58,590 bases of DNA from Olsenella urininfantis (lineage in GTDB: Bacteria > Actinomycetota > Coriobacteriia > Coriobacteriales > Atopobiaceae): the NCBI RefSeq assembly GCF_900155635.1, contig NZ_LT732540.1, forward strand, positions 1,361,412 to 1,420,001, given 5' to 3'. Every line of letters starts with the position of its first letter. Positions within the stretch are counted from its first letter, which is position 1. Both the position numbers and the translations under genes were made by a program. The notes beneath the pieces were generated by a model that saw only the letters and a program-made list of their open reading frames with translations, ran no database searches and was not told where the DNA came from. Below, piece after piece: positions 26,810 to 35,102 of the stretch.

Positions 26810-27934
26810 TTAGAAGGAGTAGTTGTTCATGTTCTCCTTGGTGAAGACCAGACGCTCGGGAAGCAGGACGACGCCGTTGTTCTTGTCGCCGGTCTTTGCG
26901 CCCTGGGAGATGCTGTCGTTGGGCTCGACCTCGGCCTTGCCGATGCCGGGGATGTCGATGGTGTCGCCCACCTTGACCTCGTTGCCGGCGGCGAGATAGG
27001 CAGCCACATAGCAGCCCATGGCACCCTGGACGCCGCAGTCCCAAAGGCCCCAGTTGTGGATGGTGCCGTGCTCGCAGTAGGACTTGATGGACATGGGGGA
27101 CGCGAAGCCCGTGATGGTGATCTTGGACTGGTCGTAGCCCTTGTTCTCAGCGGCCTGGAGCTGTCCGGGAAGAGCGGTGGAGTCGTTGCAGATGATCAGG
27201 TCGATCTCGGGGAAGGCGTCGAGGACGGCCTCTCCGATGGTGATGGCCTGCTCGGCATCCTGGTTGGAGTAGTAGTTCTCGTGGACGTTCTTCCAGTTGG
27301 CGTGCTTCTCCTTGATGATCTTCTCGGCGGCAACCTGCCAGGAGTTCTGGTCGGTGACGGTGGCCTGGGAGTAGTGCCAGACGTAGGTGATCTCGTCCTT
27401 CTCGGGGTCCTTGCCGCGCTGCTTGAGGCCGTCGATGGACATATCGATCAGCATCTGGCCGAGAATCTCGGGCGTGCCCTGGGAGACCATGAGGGTACGG
27501 TCCTCGGGGTTGGCGTCGGAGTCCCAGGTGGCGACGACGATGCCGGCGTCCGTGGCCTTCTTGAGCGCGTCGGAGACGCCGCCCGCGTCGACCGTGGAGA
27601 TGCAGATGGCGTCCACGCCGTTGGCGACAGCCTGGTTGATGACGGAGACCTGGGCGGACACGGAGGCGGTGGCGTCACCGATGTAGTCGACGGTGATGCC
27701 CCAGTCCTTTGCCTTCTCCTGGGCGCCGTTGTTGGCGGACTCGAAGAATGCGTTGCCGGTCACCTTGGGGATGAACGCGACGGTCTTGCCCTTGATGTCG
27801 CCTGCGGTGGCAGCCTCGCCACCAGCTGCGGGAGCCTCCTCCTGCTTGCCGCCACAGCCCACTAGGCCAAGGCCGGCAACCGTTGCCGAAGCACCCATAA
27901 CCTTCAGGAAACTACGACGAGACACGTTCTTCAT
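26810..27934 (-). CDS. lsrB: Autoinducer-2 binding lipoprotein LsrB
   Basis: 374-residue solute-binding protein of the AI-2 ABC importer. The N-terminus has a twin-arginine-like SRRSFLK motif and a lipobox ending at Cys27, so it is a membrane-tethered lipoprotein rather than a periplasmic protein. It aligns with enteric LsrB throughout. Four of the six AI-2 contacts recalled from Salmonella LsrB are evident: Lys in IPKVTG, Asp in TWDSD, and Asp-Gln in VTDQN. The Pro-x-Ala pair (PDA in E. coli) reads N-D-S (CNDSTALPG), so the pocket is altered on one side. The C-terminus GVVLLPERLVFTKENMNNY is nearly identical to the enteric one. The gene lies between lsrD and lsrF. Confidence 0.92.
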   Translation of the reverse strand: MKNVSRRSFLKVMGASATVAGLGLVGCGGKQEEAPAAGGEAATAGDIKGKTVAFIPKVTGNAFFESANNGAQEKAKDWGITVDYIGDATASVSAQVSVINQAVANGVDAICISTVDAGGVSDALKKATDAGIVVATWDSDANPEDRTLMVSQGTPEILGQMLIDMSIDGLKQRGKDPEKDEITYVWHYSQATVTDQNSWQVAAEKIIKEKHANWKNVHENYYSNQDAEQAITIGEAVLDAFPEIDLIICNDSTALPGQLQAAENKGYDQSKITITGFASPMSIKSYCEHGTIHNWGLWDCGVQGAMGCYVAAYLAAGNEVKVGDTIDIPGIGKAEVEPNDSISQGAKTGDKNNGVVLLPERLVFTKENMNNYSF

Positions 27935-27963
27935 AGCGCAACCTCCATCTTCCCTGGCCTGTT

Positions 27964-29007
27964 CTAGGCCTTGACATTGGGGCCATGGCCCACCTTGCTT
28001 GCAAACAGCGCCCGTAGCATAGGCACGAAGCCCGTGTTACTAGCCGCAGAACGCCCAACGATGACGGCGACGAGCAGGATTCCCACCGGGATGTTCAGGT
28101 ACTGGGTGCCCACCTTGAAGCAAAGCGGCAGACCAAACTTGAGGAAGGCGATGGCAAAGGACGCGAGCGCCGTTCCGATGATGGACCCCTTGCCACCCGT
28201 GGAGAGGGTGCCTCCCAGAACCACCGCGGTGATGATGTCCATGGTGAGGCCGCCGCCCAGGTCAGACTTGGCCGTGCCAAGATATGCCGTGAGCACGATG
28301 CCGGCAATAGACGCCGCGGCGGCGCTCAGCACGTAGGTCGACATGATCACCAGCCTGCTGTTGATGCCGGAGTACTCCGCGGCCTGGGCGTTCACGCCGG
28401 TGAGGATCACCTTGCGACCGTACTTGGTCTTGTGCAGCAGGACAAAGGCGATGGCAAACAGGGCCACGTAGATGAGCAGCTGGAAGGGAACGGCCCCAAG
28501 CACCTGGTGGCTGGCGATGAACTTGAACTCGTCGGGGAAGCCTCCGATGCCCTGGTAGCTCTCCGTGCTCGAGAGCGTGGAGACGAGCAGGGCGATCCCC
28601 GAGTAGAGGAAGCTGCCGCCCAGGGTGACCACCATGGCCTGCACCCCGCAGTACGCTATCAGGAAGCCCGAGAAGGCGCCGCAGACGATGCAGATCGCCA
28701 CAGCTAGGGCGACCGCCGCCCAGATGGAGAAGCCAAAGTCCTGCCAGGCGACGCCAATGGTGATGGACGTGAGGCCCACGAGGGACGCCACCTGGATGTC
28801 GATGCCTCCGGTGACCATGACCAGGGTGACGAAAAGCGCGATCATGAACACGGGCAGGTTGTCGTTGATGCTGGTGAAGAGCAGGGCGGGGCGCAGGAAC
28901 TTGGGGTTGGCCGCGCCGAACACCACGAACTCGAGCACGAGCAGACCGATGAGGATGAGGTTCCAGCTTGCCTGGCCCCTGGTGAGAAGCTGCTTGATGC
29001 GCGACAT
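27964..29007 (-). CDS. lsrD: AI-2 ABC transporter permease LsrD
   Basis: 347-residue BPD_transp_2 (RbsC-type) permease with about ten hydrophobic segments. Typical blocks are FVTLVMVTGGIDIQVASLVGL near residue 60, the LLHKTKYGRKVILTGVNAQAAEYSGI cytoplasmic loop that docks the ATPase, and AVVLGGTLSTGGKGSIIGT. It abuts lsrC with no intervening base between the lsrC stop and its ATG. Order after lsrC and before lsrB makes it the LsrD equivalent; assignment of C versus D rests on gene order because both are alike. Confidence 0.88.
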   Translation of the reverse strand: MSRIKQLLTRGQASWNLILIGLLVLEFVVFGAANPKFLRPALLFTSINDNLPVFMIALFVTLVMVTGGIDIQVASLVGLTSITIGVAWQDFGFSIWAAVALAVAICIVCGAFSGFLIAYCGVQAMVVTLGGSFLYSGIALLVSTLSSTESYQGIGGFPDEFKFIASHQVLGAVPFQLLIYVALFAIAFVLLHKTKYGRKVILTGVNAQAAEYSGINSRLVIMSTYVLSAAAASIAGIVLTAYLGTAKSDLGGGLTMDIITAVVLGGTLSTGGKGSIIGTALASFAIAFLKFGLPLCFKVGTQYLNIPVGILLVAVIVGRSAASNTGFVPMLRALFASKVGHGPNVKA

Positions 29008-30051
29008 CTATGCCTCGCCTCCTTCCTGGTCCTTACCCTCCGCGGCCGTGGCAGCCTCCGTGCCGGAGGAGACGCGGGCGGCAAGGCGGGCGTGACGGTT
29101 CTTGACGATGGCCCGACGCTGCAGGAGCGCATCCACCACGACGATGACGATGAGGATGATGCCGGTGATGGCGTTGTCGTAGTTGGACGAGAAGCCCATG
29201 AAGACCAGCAGGTAGCTGATCGAGGCCATGATGACGGCACCGATGGCGGACCCCACGACGGAACCCACGCCTCCCAGGAGGCTGATGCCGCCCAGAACGC
29301 AGGCCGCGATGGCCTTCATCTCGTAGCCGTTGCCGCTGGCGGGGGTGACGAAGCCGATGCGGCTGCAGAAGATGATGCCCCCGACGGCGGCCATGACGCC
29401 GCAGATGACGTAAGCGAGGATCGTGGTGCTGCGCGTGGGCAGGCCGACGAGGGTAGCGCCCTGCGCGTTGTCTCCCACGGCGTGGAAGTAGCGCCCACGC
29501 TTGGTCTTGGTGAGCAGGAAGTGGACCACGGCGACCAGGACAAGGGTTGCGCAGTAGTAGACGGTCAGGTCACCGACGGCGGTCACGGACGAGAAGTCCT
29601 TGAAGCCCTTGGGCAGGTTCTCAACCCAGGCACCATTGGTGTAGACGTAGATGATGCCGCGCAGGACGCCGTTGACGCCCAGGGTGAAGATCAGCGAGGG
29701 CGCCTTCATGATGGCCACGCCCCAGGCGTTGATGAGGCCGATCAGGGCACCGATGACGACGCCCACGATGATGGCCAGGCCCAGGGACTGGCCATCGCGC
29801 AGCATGCTGCCCACGACCGCGGCAACCAGGCCGAGGTTTGCGCCAACGGAGACGTCGATCTCTCCGATGAAGAGCGTGAAGGCCATGCCCACGGCAACCA
29901 GGGTGTAGACCACCGAGGTGTTGAAGCAGGCGGAGACGTTGGAGGGCGTCAGGAACGCCGGGTTGATCAGGCCAACCACCAAGAAGAGGATGACCAGGAA
30001 CACGAGGCTGCTCATGCTGCGCGCATGGAGAAGGTTCTTGATGCGTCCCAT
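29008..30051 (-). CDS. lsrC: AI-2 ABC transporter permease LsrC
   Basis: 347-residue sugar-type ABC permease with about ten membrane segments. Conserved blocks are VAVGMAFTLFIGEIDVSVGANLGL, the docking loop LLTKTKRGRYFHAVGDNAQGATLVGL, and CVLGGISLLGGVGSVVGSAIGA. The tail after residue 320 is polar and Ala/Glu-rich, longer than in lsrD. The ATG overlaps the last base of the lsrA stop (TAATG), and lsrD follows directly, so the three genes are translationally coupled. It forms the membrane channel with LsrD. Confidence 0.88.
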   Translation of the reverse strand: MGRIKNLLHARSMSSLVFLVILFLVVGLINPAFLTPSNVSACFNTSVVYTLVAVGMAFTLFIGEIDVSVGANLGLVAAVVGSMLRDGQSLGLAIIVGVVIGALIGLINAWGVAIMKAPSLIFTLGVNGVLRGIIYVYTNGAWVENLPKGFKDFSSVTAVGDLTVYYCATLVLVAVVHFLLTKTKRGRYFHAVGDNAQGATLVGLPTRSTTILAYVICGVMAAVGGIIFCSRIGFVTPASGNGYEMKAIAACVLGGISLLGGVGSVVGSAIGAVIMASISYLLVFMGFSSNYDNAITGIILIVIVVVDALLQRRAIVKNRHARLAARVSSGTEAATAAEGKDQEGGEA

Positions 30052-31628
30052 TACTCGGTCACCGCCTTCGCTTCTGCCTGATACACGCCAAACGCCGCCG
30101 CGGTCAGGTTCTCCTGGACTATCTGGTCCCTCTCGAACTCCTGGACAATGCGGCCCTGGTACATGACCAGCGCGCGGTCGGAGAGCTCGACGACCTCCTC
30201 CATGTCGGAGGAGATGAGCAGGATGGACACGCCCGTGTCCCTGAGCTCCTGCAGGACCGCGTAGACGTCCCCACGGGCCGCTGCGTCGATGCCGCGGGTG
30301 GGCTCGTCGAGGATGACCACCTTGGGGGAGGTGGAGAAGGCGCGGCCGATGACGATCTTCTGCTGGTTTCCGCCCGAGAGTCCGCCAACCTCCTGGTCAA
30401 GCCCCGTCACCTTGGTGCGGAAGCGGTCCACGTAGCTCTGGGAGACCCTCTCCTCCTCCTTGGCGTTGAGGAAGAGCCTGCCCATGCGGCTGCTGGAGAG
30501 CAGCGCGCTGGTGGTGTTCTCCGCGACCCCGCGGATGCGGTAGAGGCCGTCGTTGAAGCGGTCCTCGGGAACGTAGTTGAGACCCATGGATATGACCTGG
30601 CGGGTCTTGCGGCCGGTGATGTCCTGACCGTTGAGAAGCACGCTGCCGCCCAGGGCCTTGTCCATGCCAAAGATGGTGGTTGCCATCTCGGTGCGGCCGG
30701 CGCCAACGACTCCCGCCAGGCCCACGATCTCCCCGGGATAGATGTCAAAGCTGATGTCCGAGAAGCCGTAGCCGCAGAAGCCCTGAACCTTGAGGACGGG
30801 ATCCTGGGAATAGTCGATCTTTCGCGCGGCGCCCCTGGCCTTGCCGGAGGACAGGCTGGCATCCGCCGGGAGCAGGCCGCGCACGAGGTCGTCACGGGTG
30901 AACTCGAAGACGTTTCCCTGCGTGGTGACGATGCCATCACGCAGTATGGCCACCGTGGTGCCGATCTCGAAGACCTCGGCCAGGCGGTGGGTGATGTAGA
31001 TGATGCCTATGCCCTTGTTCTGCAGCTCCTGGACGCAGGCCAGAAGGCTCTGGACCTCGTCGAAGGTGAGGGCGGAGGTAGGCTCGTCGAGGATGAGCAC
31101 CTTAGGGTTGCGCATGAGGCCGCGCAGGATCTCCACCATGCCCTGCTCGGCGATGGAGAGGGTGGACGCCTTGCGGTCGAGGTCGAGCGACCAGCCAATC
31201 TCGTCCATGACGGACCTGAGGCGGCTCTCGAGCTCCGAGGCACCCTCGTCGAAGCCGATGACTATGTTCTCGCGCACGGTCATGTTGGGGAAGAGCATGG
31301 GCTCCTGCGGCACCATGTAGATGCTGTGCGCCAGGGCGGCCTTGGGGTTGGAGATGTCCACCTTCTCGCCCGCGATGGTAATCTCTCCCCTGTCCGCGGA
31401 GTAGATGCCCATGATGATCTTCATCAGAGTGGACTTGCCCGCTCCGTTCCCTCCGATGAGCGCCAGCACCTGGCCCTTGCAGAGGTCGAGGCTGATGCCC
31501 TTGAGCACCGCGTTGGAGCCGAAGGACTTGTAGATGTTCTGCACCGAAAGCAGCGTGTTGGGAACCTGATAGCTGATTCCCGACCCATCCTGCTTCGCAG
31601 CGTCTTGCTGACTGCCGGCAGCTTCCAC
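30051..31628 (-). CDS. lsrA: AI-2 ABC transporter ATPase LsrA
   Basis: 525-residue duplicated ABC ATPase of the sugar-import type. The first domain (about 25-265) has Walker A GGNGAGKST, the atypical signature LSIAEQ and Walker B VLILDEPTSAL. The second (about 275-515) has the usual degenerate Walker A GVVGAGRTE and signature LSGGNQQK. It energises import through LsrC/LsrD. The frame is open upstream to 31751, but GTG 31628 has GGGAGG five bases before it and gives a length close to enteric LsrA (511). It is the first gene of the minus-strand operon and divergent from lsrR. Confidence 0.9.
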   Translation of the reverse strand: MEAAGSQQDAAKQDGSGISYQVPNTLLSVQNIYKSFGSNAVLKGISLDLCKGQVLALIGGNGAGKSTLMKIIMGIYSADRGEITIAGEKVDISNPKAALAHSIYMVPQEPMLFPNMTVRENIVIGFDEGASELESRLRSVMDEIGWSLDLDRKASTLSIAEQGMVEILRGLMRNPKVLILDEPTSALTFDEVQSLLACVQELQNKGIGIIYITHRLAEVFEIGTTVAILRDGIVTTQGNVFEFTRDDLVRGLLPADASLSSGKARGAARKIDYSQDPVLKVQGFCGYGFSDISFDIYPGEIVGLAGVVGAGRTEMATTIFGMDKALGGSVLLNGQDITGRKTRQVISMGLNYVPEDRFNDGLYRIRGVAENTTSALLSSSRMGRLFLNAKEEERVSQSYVDRFRTKVTGLDQEVGGLSGGNQQKIVIGRAFSTSPKVVILDEPTRGIDAAARGDVYAVLQELRDTGVSILLISSDMEEVVELSDRALVMYQGRIVQEFERDQIVQENLTAAAFGVYQAEAKAVTE

Positions 31629-32050
31629 GTGGCCTCCCTTCCCTTGTGACGAGAGGGACTGGCCCCCCAGGGCCCATCCCCCAAACAGGACGATAAAACG
31701 CACGCGCCCGGCCGGCCACCGCTTGTGACACGAGCGGTAGCAAAGCGTCAACGAGTGGCAAATTGTTTCAACAAATGACGTTTGTTCTATCGTTTGATTT
31801 GTAGCACAACGAAGGCAGCCTAGTTTCGACTTTCGCCCAAAAGGCCCCAGACACGACTTGGACTATATTTGTTTCATGTCTTCTAACTGCTTTTTTGTTA
31901 ATCTTTCCTTGATATTTCCACGCCGAGGTCAGCTTCCACTCGCACGAGTTGAAATTGACATGCCCCCGCTGTGGTTGTATATCTGTTTATGAACTACTGT
32001 CATGTCATTGGACATTTGTTCCAATTTCTCTTAGCTGGGAGGCGAGCATC
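31629..32050. promoter_or_regulatory. lsrA-lsrR divergent control region with candidate LsrR operators
   Basis: This 422-bp AT-richer region separates the divergent lsr units. Three palindromes stand out: TTGTTTCAACAA (31763-31774); AACAAA-N5-TTTGTT (31770-31786), overlapping it; and ATTGGA-N7-TCCAAT (32007-32025), which ends 25 bp before the lsrR start. CGTTTG also repeats at 31779 and 31791. In E. coli, LsrR represses both directions from the equivalent region, so these are candidate operators. TATATT at 31864-31869 is a possible -10 for lsrR. Promoter placement is uncertain. Confidence 0.5.
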
Positions 32051-32965
32051 TTGTCTGAGTCCGAGTACTCTCTCACTCTCAAGGCTGCCTGGTACTACTA
32101 CATGGAGAGCTACACGCAGCAAGAGATCTCGTCTCTCATGGGCATCTCGCGCGCCAAGGTCATCCGCCTGCTGGACGAGGCCCGCCAAGGCGGGATCATC
32201 CGCTTCAGCTTCCGGGAGGAAGACCAGGTCCGCATGGACGTGGAGAGAAGGCTCATAGAGGGCTTCGGCCTCGACGACGCCATGGTGGTCCCCACCCCCG
32301 TTGACGAGTCGTCGCTTCTCGACAGCATCGCACGGGCCGCGTCGATGTATGTCACCTATCACCTCAAGCCCAACGGCTACCTCAACATCGGCTACGGCGA
32401 CACCATGGGCCTCACCCTCAGCCACCTGGCCAACAGCGGCCGCAAGGACTTCAGCGTGGTGAGCCTCACCGGCGGCGTGAGCTACTACCTGCCCAAGGTG
32501 CCTCTGGGCTCGCTGAACATGAAGCTCTACCTCACGCCCACCCCGCTCACGCTCTCTTCGGTGGAGCTCAAGGAGGCCCTGATGAGGGAGCCCTCCATCC
32601 AGAGCATCAGCCGGATGACGGCCCTGGCGGACATGAGCGTGATGAGCCTGGGCAGCCTCACCGAGGATGCCACCACCATGCGCAACGGGATCATCGACGC
32701 CAACGACCTGGCCCTCCTGCGCATGGAGGGCTGCGTGGGGGACATCCTCAACCACTTCATAGACAGCAGGGGCGAGGTCATCCCCACCAGCATCGACGAC
32801 AGGTCGGTGAGCACCAGCCTGGAGAGCCTCTGCTCCATGAAGAACGTGGTGGGGGTCGCCGGAGGAGCCGCGAAGGTCGCCGTGCTTCGCGCGGCGCTGG
32901 CGCATGACTACCTCAACGTGCTCATAACTGACGAGCAGACTGCGCTGGGCCTGCTTGGAGACTGA
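32051..32965 (+). CDS. lsrR: LsrR-like transcriptional regulator (SorC/DeoR-type)
   Basis: 304-residue regulator. The N-terminal helix-turn-helix is LKAAWYYYMESYTQQEISSLMGISRAKVIRLL, very similar in layout to E. coli LsrR (IAWFYYHDGLTQSEIS). The SorC sugar-phosphate-binding domain follows from about residue 60, with NIGYGDTMGLTLSHL, SLTGGVSYYLPK, GCVGDILNHFIDSRG and VGVAGGAAKVAVLRAAL. Phospho-AI-2 is the expected inducer that releases repression. The frame is open from 31949, but TTG 32051 is chosen because GGGAGG lies eight bases upstream and the protein then begins at the family's usual place. lsrK follows 19 bp later. Confidence 0.9.
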   Translation: MSESEYSLTLKAAWYYYMESYTQQEISSLMGISRAKVIRLLDEARQGGIIRFSFREEDQVRMDVERRLIEGFGLDDAMVVPTPVDESSLLDSIARAASMYVTYHLKPNGYLNIGYGDTMGLTLSHLANSGRKDFSVVSLTGGVSYYLPKVPLGSLNMKLYLTPTPLTLSSVELKEALMREPSIQSISRMTALADMSVMSLGSLTEDATTMRNGIIDANDLALLRMEGCVGDILNHFIDSRGEVIPTSIDDRSVSTSLESLCSMKNVVGVAGGAAKVAVLRAALAHDYLNVLITDEQTALGLLGD

Positions 32966-32984
32966 CGGACACACGAGCTAGGGG

Positions 32985-34556
32985 ATGATGGCATTGGAGA
33001 GGTACCTGCTGGCAATGGACGCGGGAACGGGCAGCGTGCGCGCCGTCCTGTTCTCGACAGAGGGCGACCAGGTTGCCGTCGCCCAGAGAGAGTGGGAGCA
33101 CCGGGAGGACCCCCGCTGGCCGGGGAGCATGGACTTTGACTGGGCACACAACTGGGACCTCGCCCGCAGCTGCGTGCGGGAGGTCATAGAGAGGTCCGAG
33201 GTGGACCCCAGAGACATCGCGGGGGTCTCCACCACCTGCATGCGCGAGGGCATCGTCCTCTATGACGAGAGTGGCGAGGAGATCTGGGCCTGCGCCAACG
33301 TTGACGCCCGCAGCACCGACGAGGTGGGGGAGCTCATCAGGATGAACCCCGAGCTGGAGCGCGAGATCTACCGCGAGAGCGGCCAGACCTACGCCCTGGG
33401 GGCGCTGCCCCGCCTCCTCTGGGTGAAGAGCAAGATGCCCGAGGTCTACGAGCGCTGCGCGCGCGTGGGCATGTTCAACGACTGGCTCATCTACAAGCTG
33501 ACCGGCGTCCTTGCGGTGGAGCCCAGCAACGGCAGCACCACGGGGATGATGAGCCTGGAGAGGCGCGACTGGGACCCCAGCATCTCACAGCGCTGCGGCC
33601 TCAAGGCCGACATCTTTGGCCCCGTGCTCGAGTGCGGCTCGCGCGCGGGGGAGGTCAGCGCCTGGGGCTCCGAGCAGACCGGCCTTGCCGAGGGCACGCC
33701 CGTGATCGTGGGCGGCGGAGACTGCCAGCTGGGCATGATCGGAATCGACGCCTGCGAGCCGGGGCAGGCGGGCGTCTTTGGGGGCAGCTTCTGGCAGTAC
33801 GAGTTCAACACCGCCAGCGCCGCCACCGACCCGGACTGCCGCGTGCGCGTCAACTGCCACGCCATCCCCGAGGTCTGGCAGTACGAGGCCCTGGCCTTCA
33901 AGCCGGGACTGGTCATGCGCTGGTACCGGGACGGCTTCTGCCAGGCCGAGAAGGCCGAGGCGGCAGCCCTTGGCAGGGACGTGTACGACCTCATGAACGA
34001 GAGGGCCGCGAAGGTCCCCGCCGGCAGCCATGGCATGCTCTGCTGCTTCAGCGACGTGATGAACTTCATCCACTGGACCCATGCCAGCCCCACCTTCACC
34101 AACTTCGAGCTGGACCCCGAGCGCTTCGACAAGTACTGCTTCTACCGGGCCATCCTGGAGAACACGGCGCTTCTCGTGCGCGGCCACATCGACCTGGTGC
34201 GCGAGGCGACGGGCAACGAGCCTGACGAGCTCATCTTCGCCGGCGGGGCCTCAAAGAGCCCGCTCTGGGCGCAGATCGTGGCGGACGTGTGCGGCAAGGC
34301 GGTCAAGGTCCCGCAGGTCAAGGAGGCAACGGCACTGGGAGCTGCGGTGCTCGCCGGCTACGGCGTGGGCATCTACCCCAGCATCGCCGAGGGCGCGCAC
34401 CGGGTGGTCAAGTGGGACCGGAGCTACACGCCCAACGAGCAGAACCGCGCCGTCTACGACAAGCTCTATGCCAGCTGGCGCAGGCTTTACGCGGAGCAGC
34501 TCCGCCTCAGCGAGGAGGGCGTCACCAAGGGAATGTGGAGGGCCCCGGGCATCTAG
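32985..34556 (+). CDS. lsrK: Autoinducer-2 kinase LsrK
   Basis: 523-residue FGGY-family kinase that phosphorylates imported AI-2, trapping it in the cytoplasm and producing the LsrR inducer. The N-terminal ATPase fold has LLAMDAGTGSVRAVLF, then GVSTTCMREGIVLYDESG, and FNDWLIYKLTGVLAVEPSNGST, which is typical of LsrK. The C-terminal domain has LIFAGGASKSPLWAQIVADVCGK and ATALGAAVLAGYGVG. Length matches enteric LsrK (530). Two tandem ATGs (32985, 32988) are possible starts. It lies between lsrR and a cupin gene in one transcript. Confidence 0.93.
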   Translation: MMALERYLLAMDAGTGSVRAVLFSTEGDQVAVAQREWEHREDPRWPGSMDFDWAHNWDLARSCVREVIERSEVDPRDIAGVSTTCMREGIVLYDESGEEIWACANVDARSTDEVGELIRMNPELEREIYRESGQTYALGALPRLLWVKSKMPEVYERCARVGMFNDWLIYKLTGVLAVEPSNGSTTGMMSLERRDWDPSISQRCGLKADIFGPVLECGSRAGEVSAWGSEQTGLAEGTPVIVGGGDCQLGMIGIDACEPGQAGVFGGSFWQYEFNTASAATDPDCRVRVNCHAIPEVWQYEALAFKPGLVMRWYRDGFCQAEKAEAAALGRDVYDLMNERAAKVPAGSHGMLCCFSDVMNFIHWTHASPTFTNFELDPERFDKYCFYRAILENTALLVRGHIDLVREATGNEPDELIFAGGASKSPLWAQIVADVCGKAVKVPQVKEATALGAAVLAGYGVGIYPSIAEGAHRVVKWDRSYTPNEQNRAVYDKLYASWRRLYAEQLRLSEEGVTKGMWRAPGI

Positions 34557-34613
34557 TGCCGGGGCAGGAAGGCCGTCACGCGGCATCGCGGCATATCAGA
34601 AGGGACAACGCCA

Positions 34614-34964
34614 ATGTTTATCGTCAACGAGAACGACTTCGAGTACCGATTTGGCGACTCCGGGCCCAAGTACCTCATGAAGGGCCCGCGCATGAACTAC
34701 GCCCTGGTGCAGTTCCAGCCGGGCCAGGACTTCCAGGCCCACTTCCACAACGTGATGGAGGAGAACTTCTTCATCCTCACCGGCAAGGTGGACATCGTTG
34801 TTGACGGCGTGTTGCACACGCTCTCCGAGGGAGACTTCATCCACATCGAGCCCAGCGAGGTCCACTACGTGCGCAACCCCTACGACCAGGTGGTGAAGAT
34901 GGTCTCGACGCTTGCCCCCTACCAGGAGGTTGACAAGGTCGAGGCGGAAAACCCCGTCTACTAG
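34614..34964 (+). CDS. Small single-domain cupin, probably linked to AI-2 processing
   Basis: 116-residue single cupin barrel. Motif 1 is AHFHNVMEENFFILTG, with the two metal-ligand histidines, the Glu and the FILxG strand; motif 2 is GDFIHIEPSEVHYVRN, with the third His. These would bind one divalent metal. Nothing else identifies a substrate. It follows lsrK by 57 bp in the same direction and precedes a clear terminator, so it is the last gene of lsrR-lsrK-cupin. The locus lacks lsrG, the ABM-fold isomerase of phospho-AI-2. A metal-dependent cupin isomerase in its place is attractive but unproven; a sugar-isomerase-like or sensory role is possible. Confidence 0.8.
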   Translation: MFIVNENDFEYRFGDSGPKYLMKGPRMNYALVQFQPGQDFQAHFHNVMEENFFILTGKVDIVVDGVLHTLSEGDFIHIEPSEVHYVRNPYDQVVKMVSTLAPYQEVDKVEAENPVY

Positions 34965-34986
34965 GCGACGGTCGCAACGCTCGCGA

Positions 34987-35017
34987 GGGCCTTCCGCCTT
35001 GGGCGGGAGGCCCTTTT
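34987..35017 (+). terminator. Intrinsic terminator of lsrRK-cupin
   Basis: GGGCCTTCCGCC (34987-34998) pairs with GGCGGGAGGCCC (35002-35013), with one T-G wobble and a TTG loop, and is followed directly by TTTT. It lies 22 bp after the cupin stop and is a standard rho-independent terminator. Confidence 0.85.
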
Positions 35018-35102
35018 GCCACATGTCCGGCGCGCTTGCCGCTAAGATGGAGAGCCAGCATTAGCTTGGGCGCTGGGCGCCCCAGACGAGAGGGACCACT
35101 CC

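Noticed and set aside
25640..27865. 741-codon plus-strand frame opposite lsrF and lsrB
   Set aside because: Covers two clearly coding minus-strand genes and their terminator; the translation is biased and unrecognisable.
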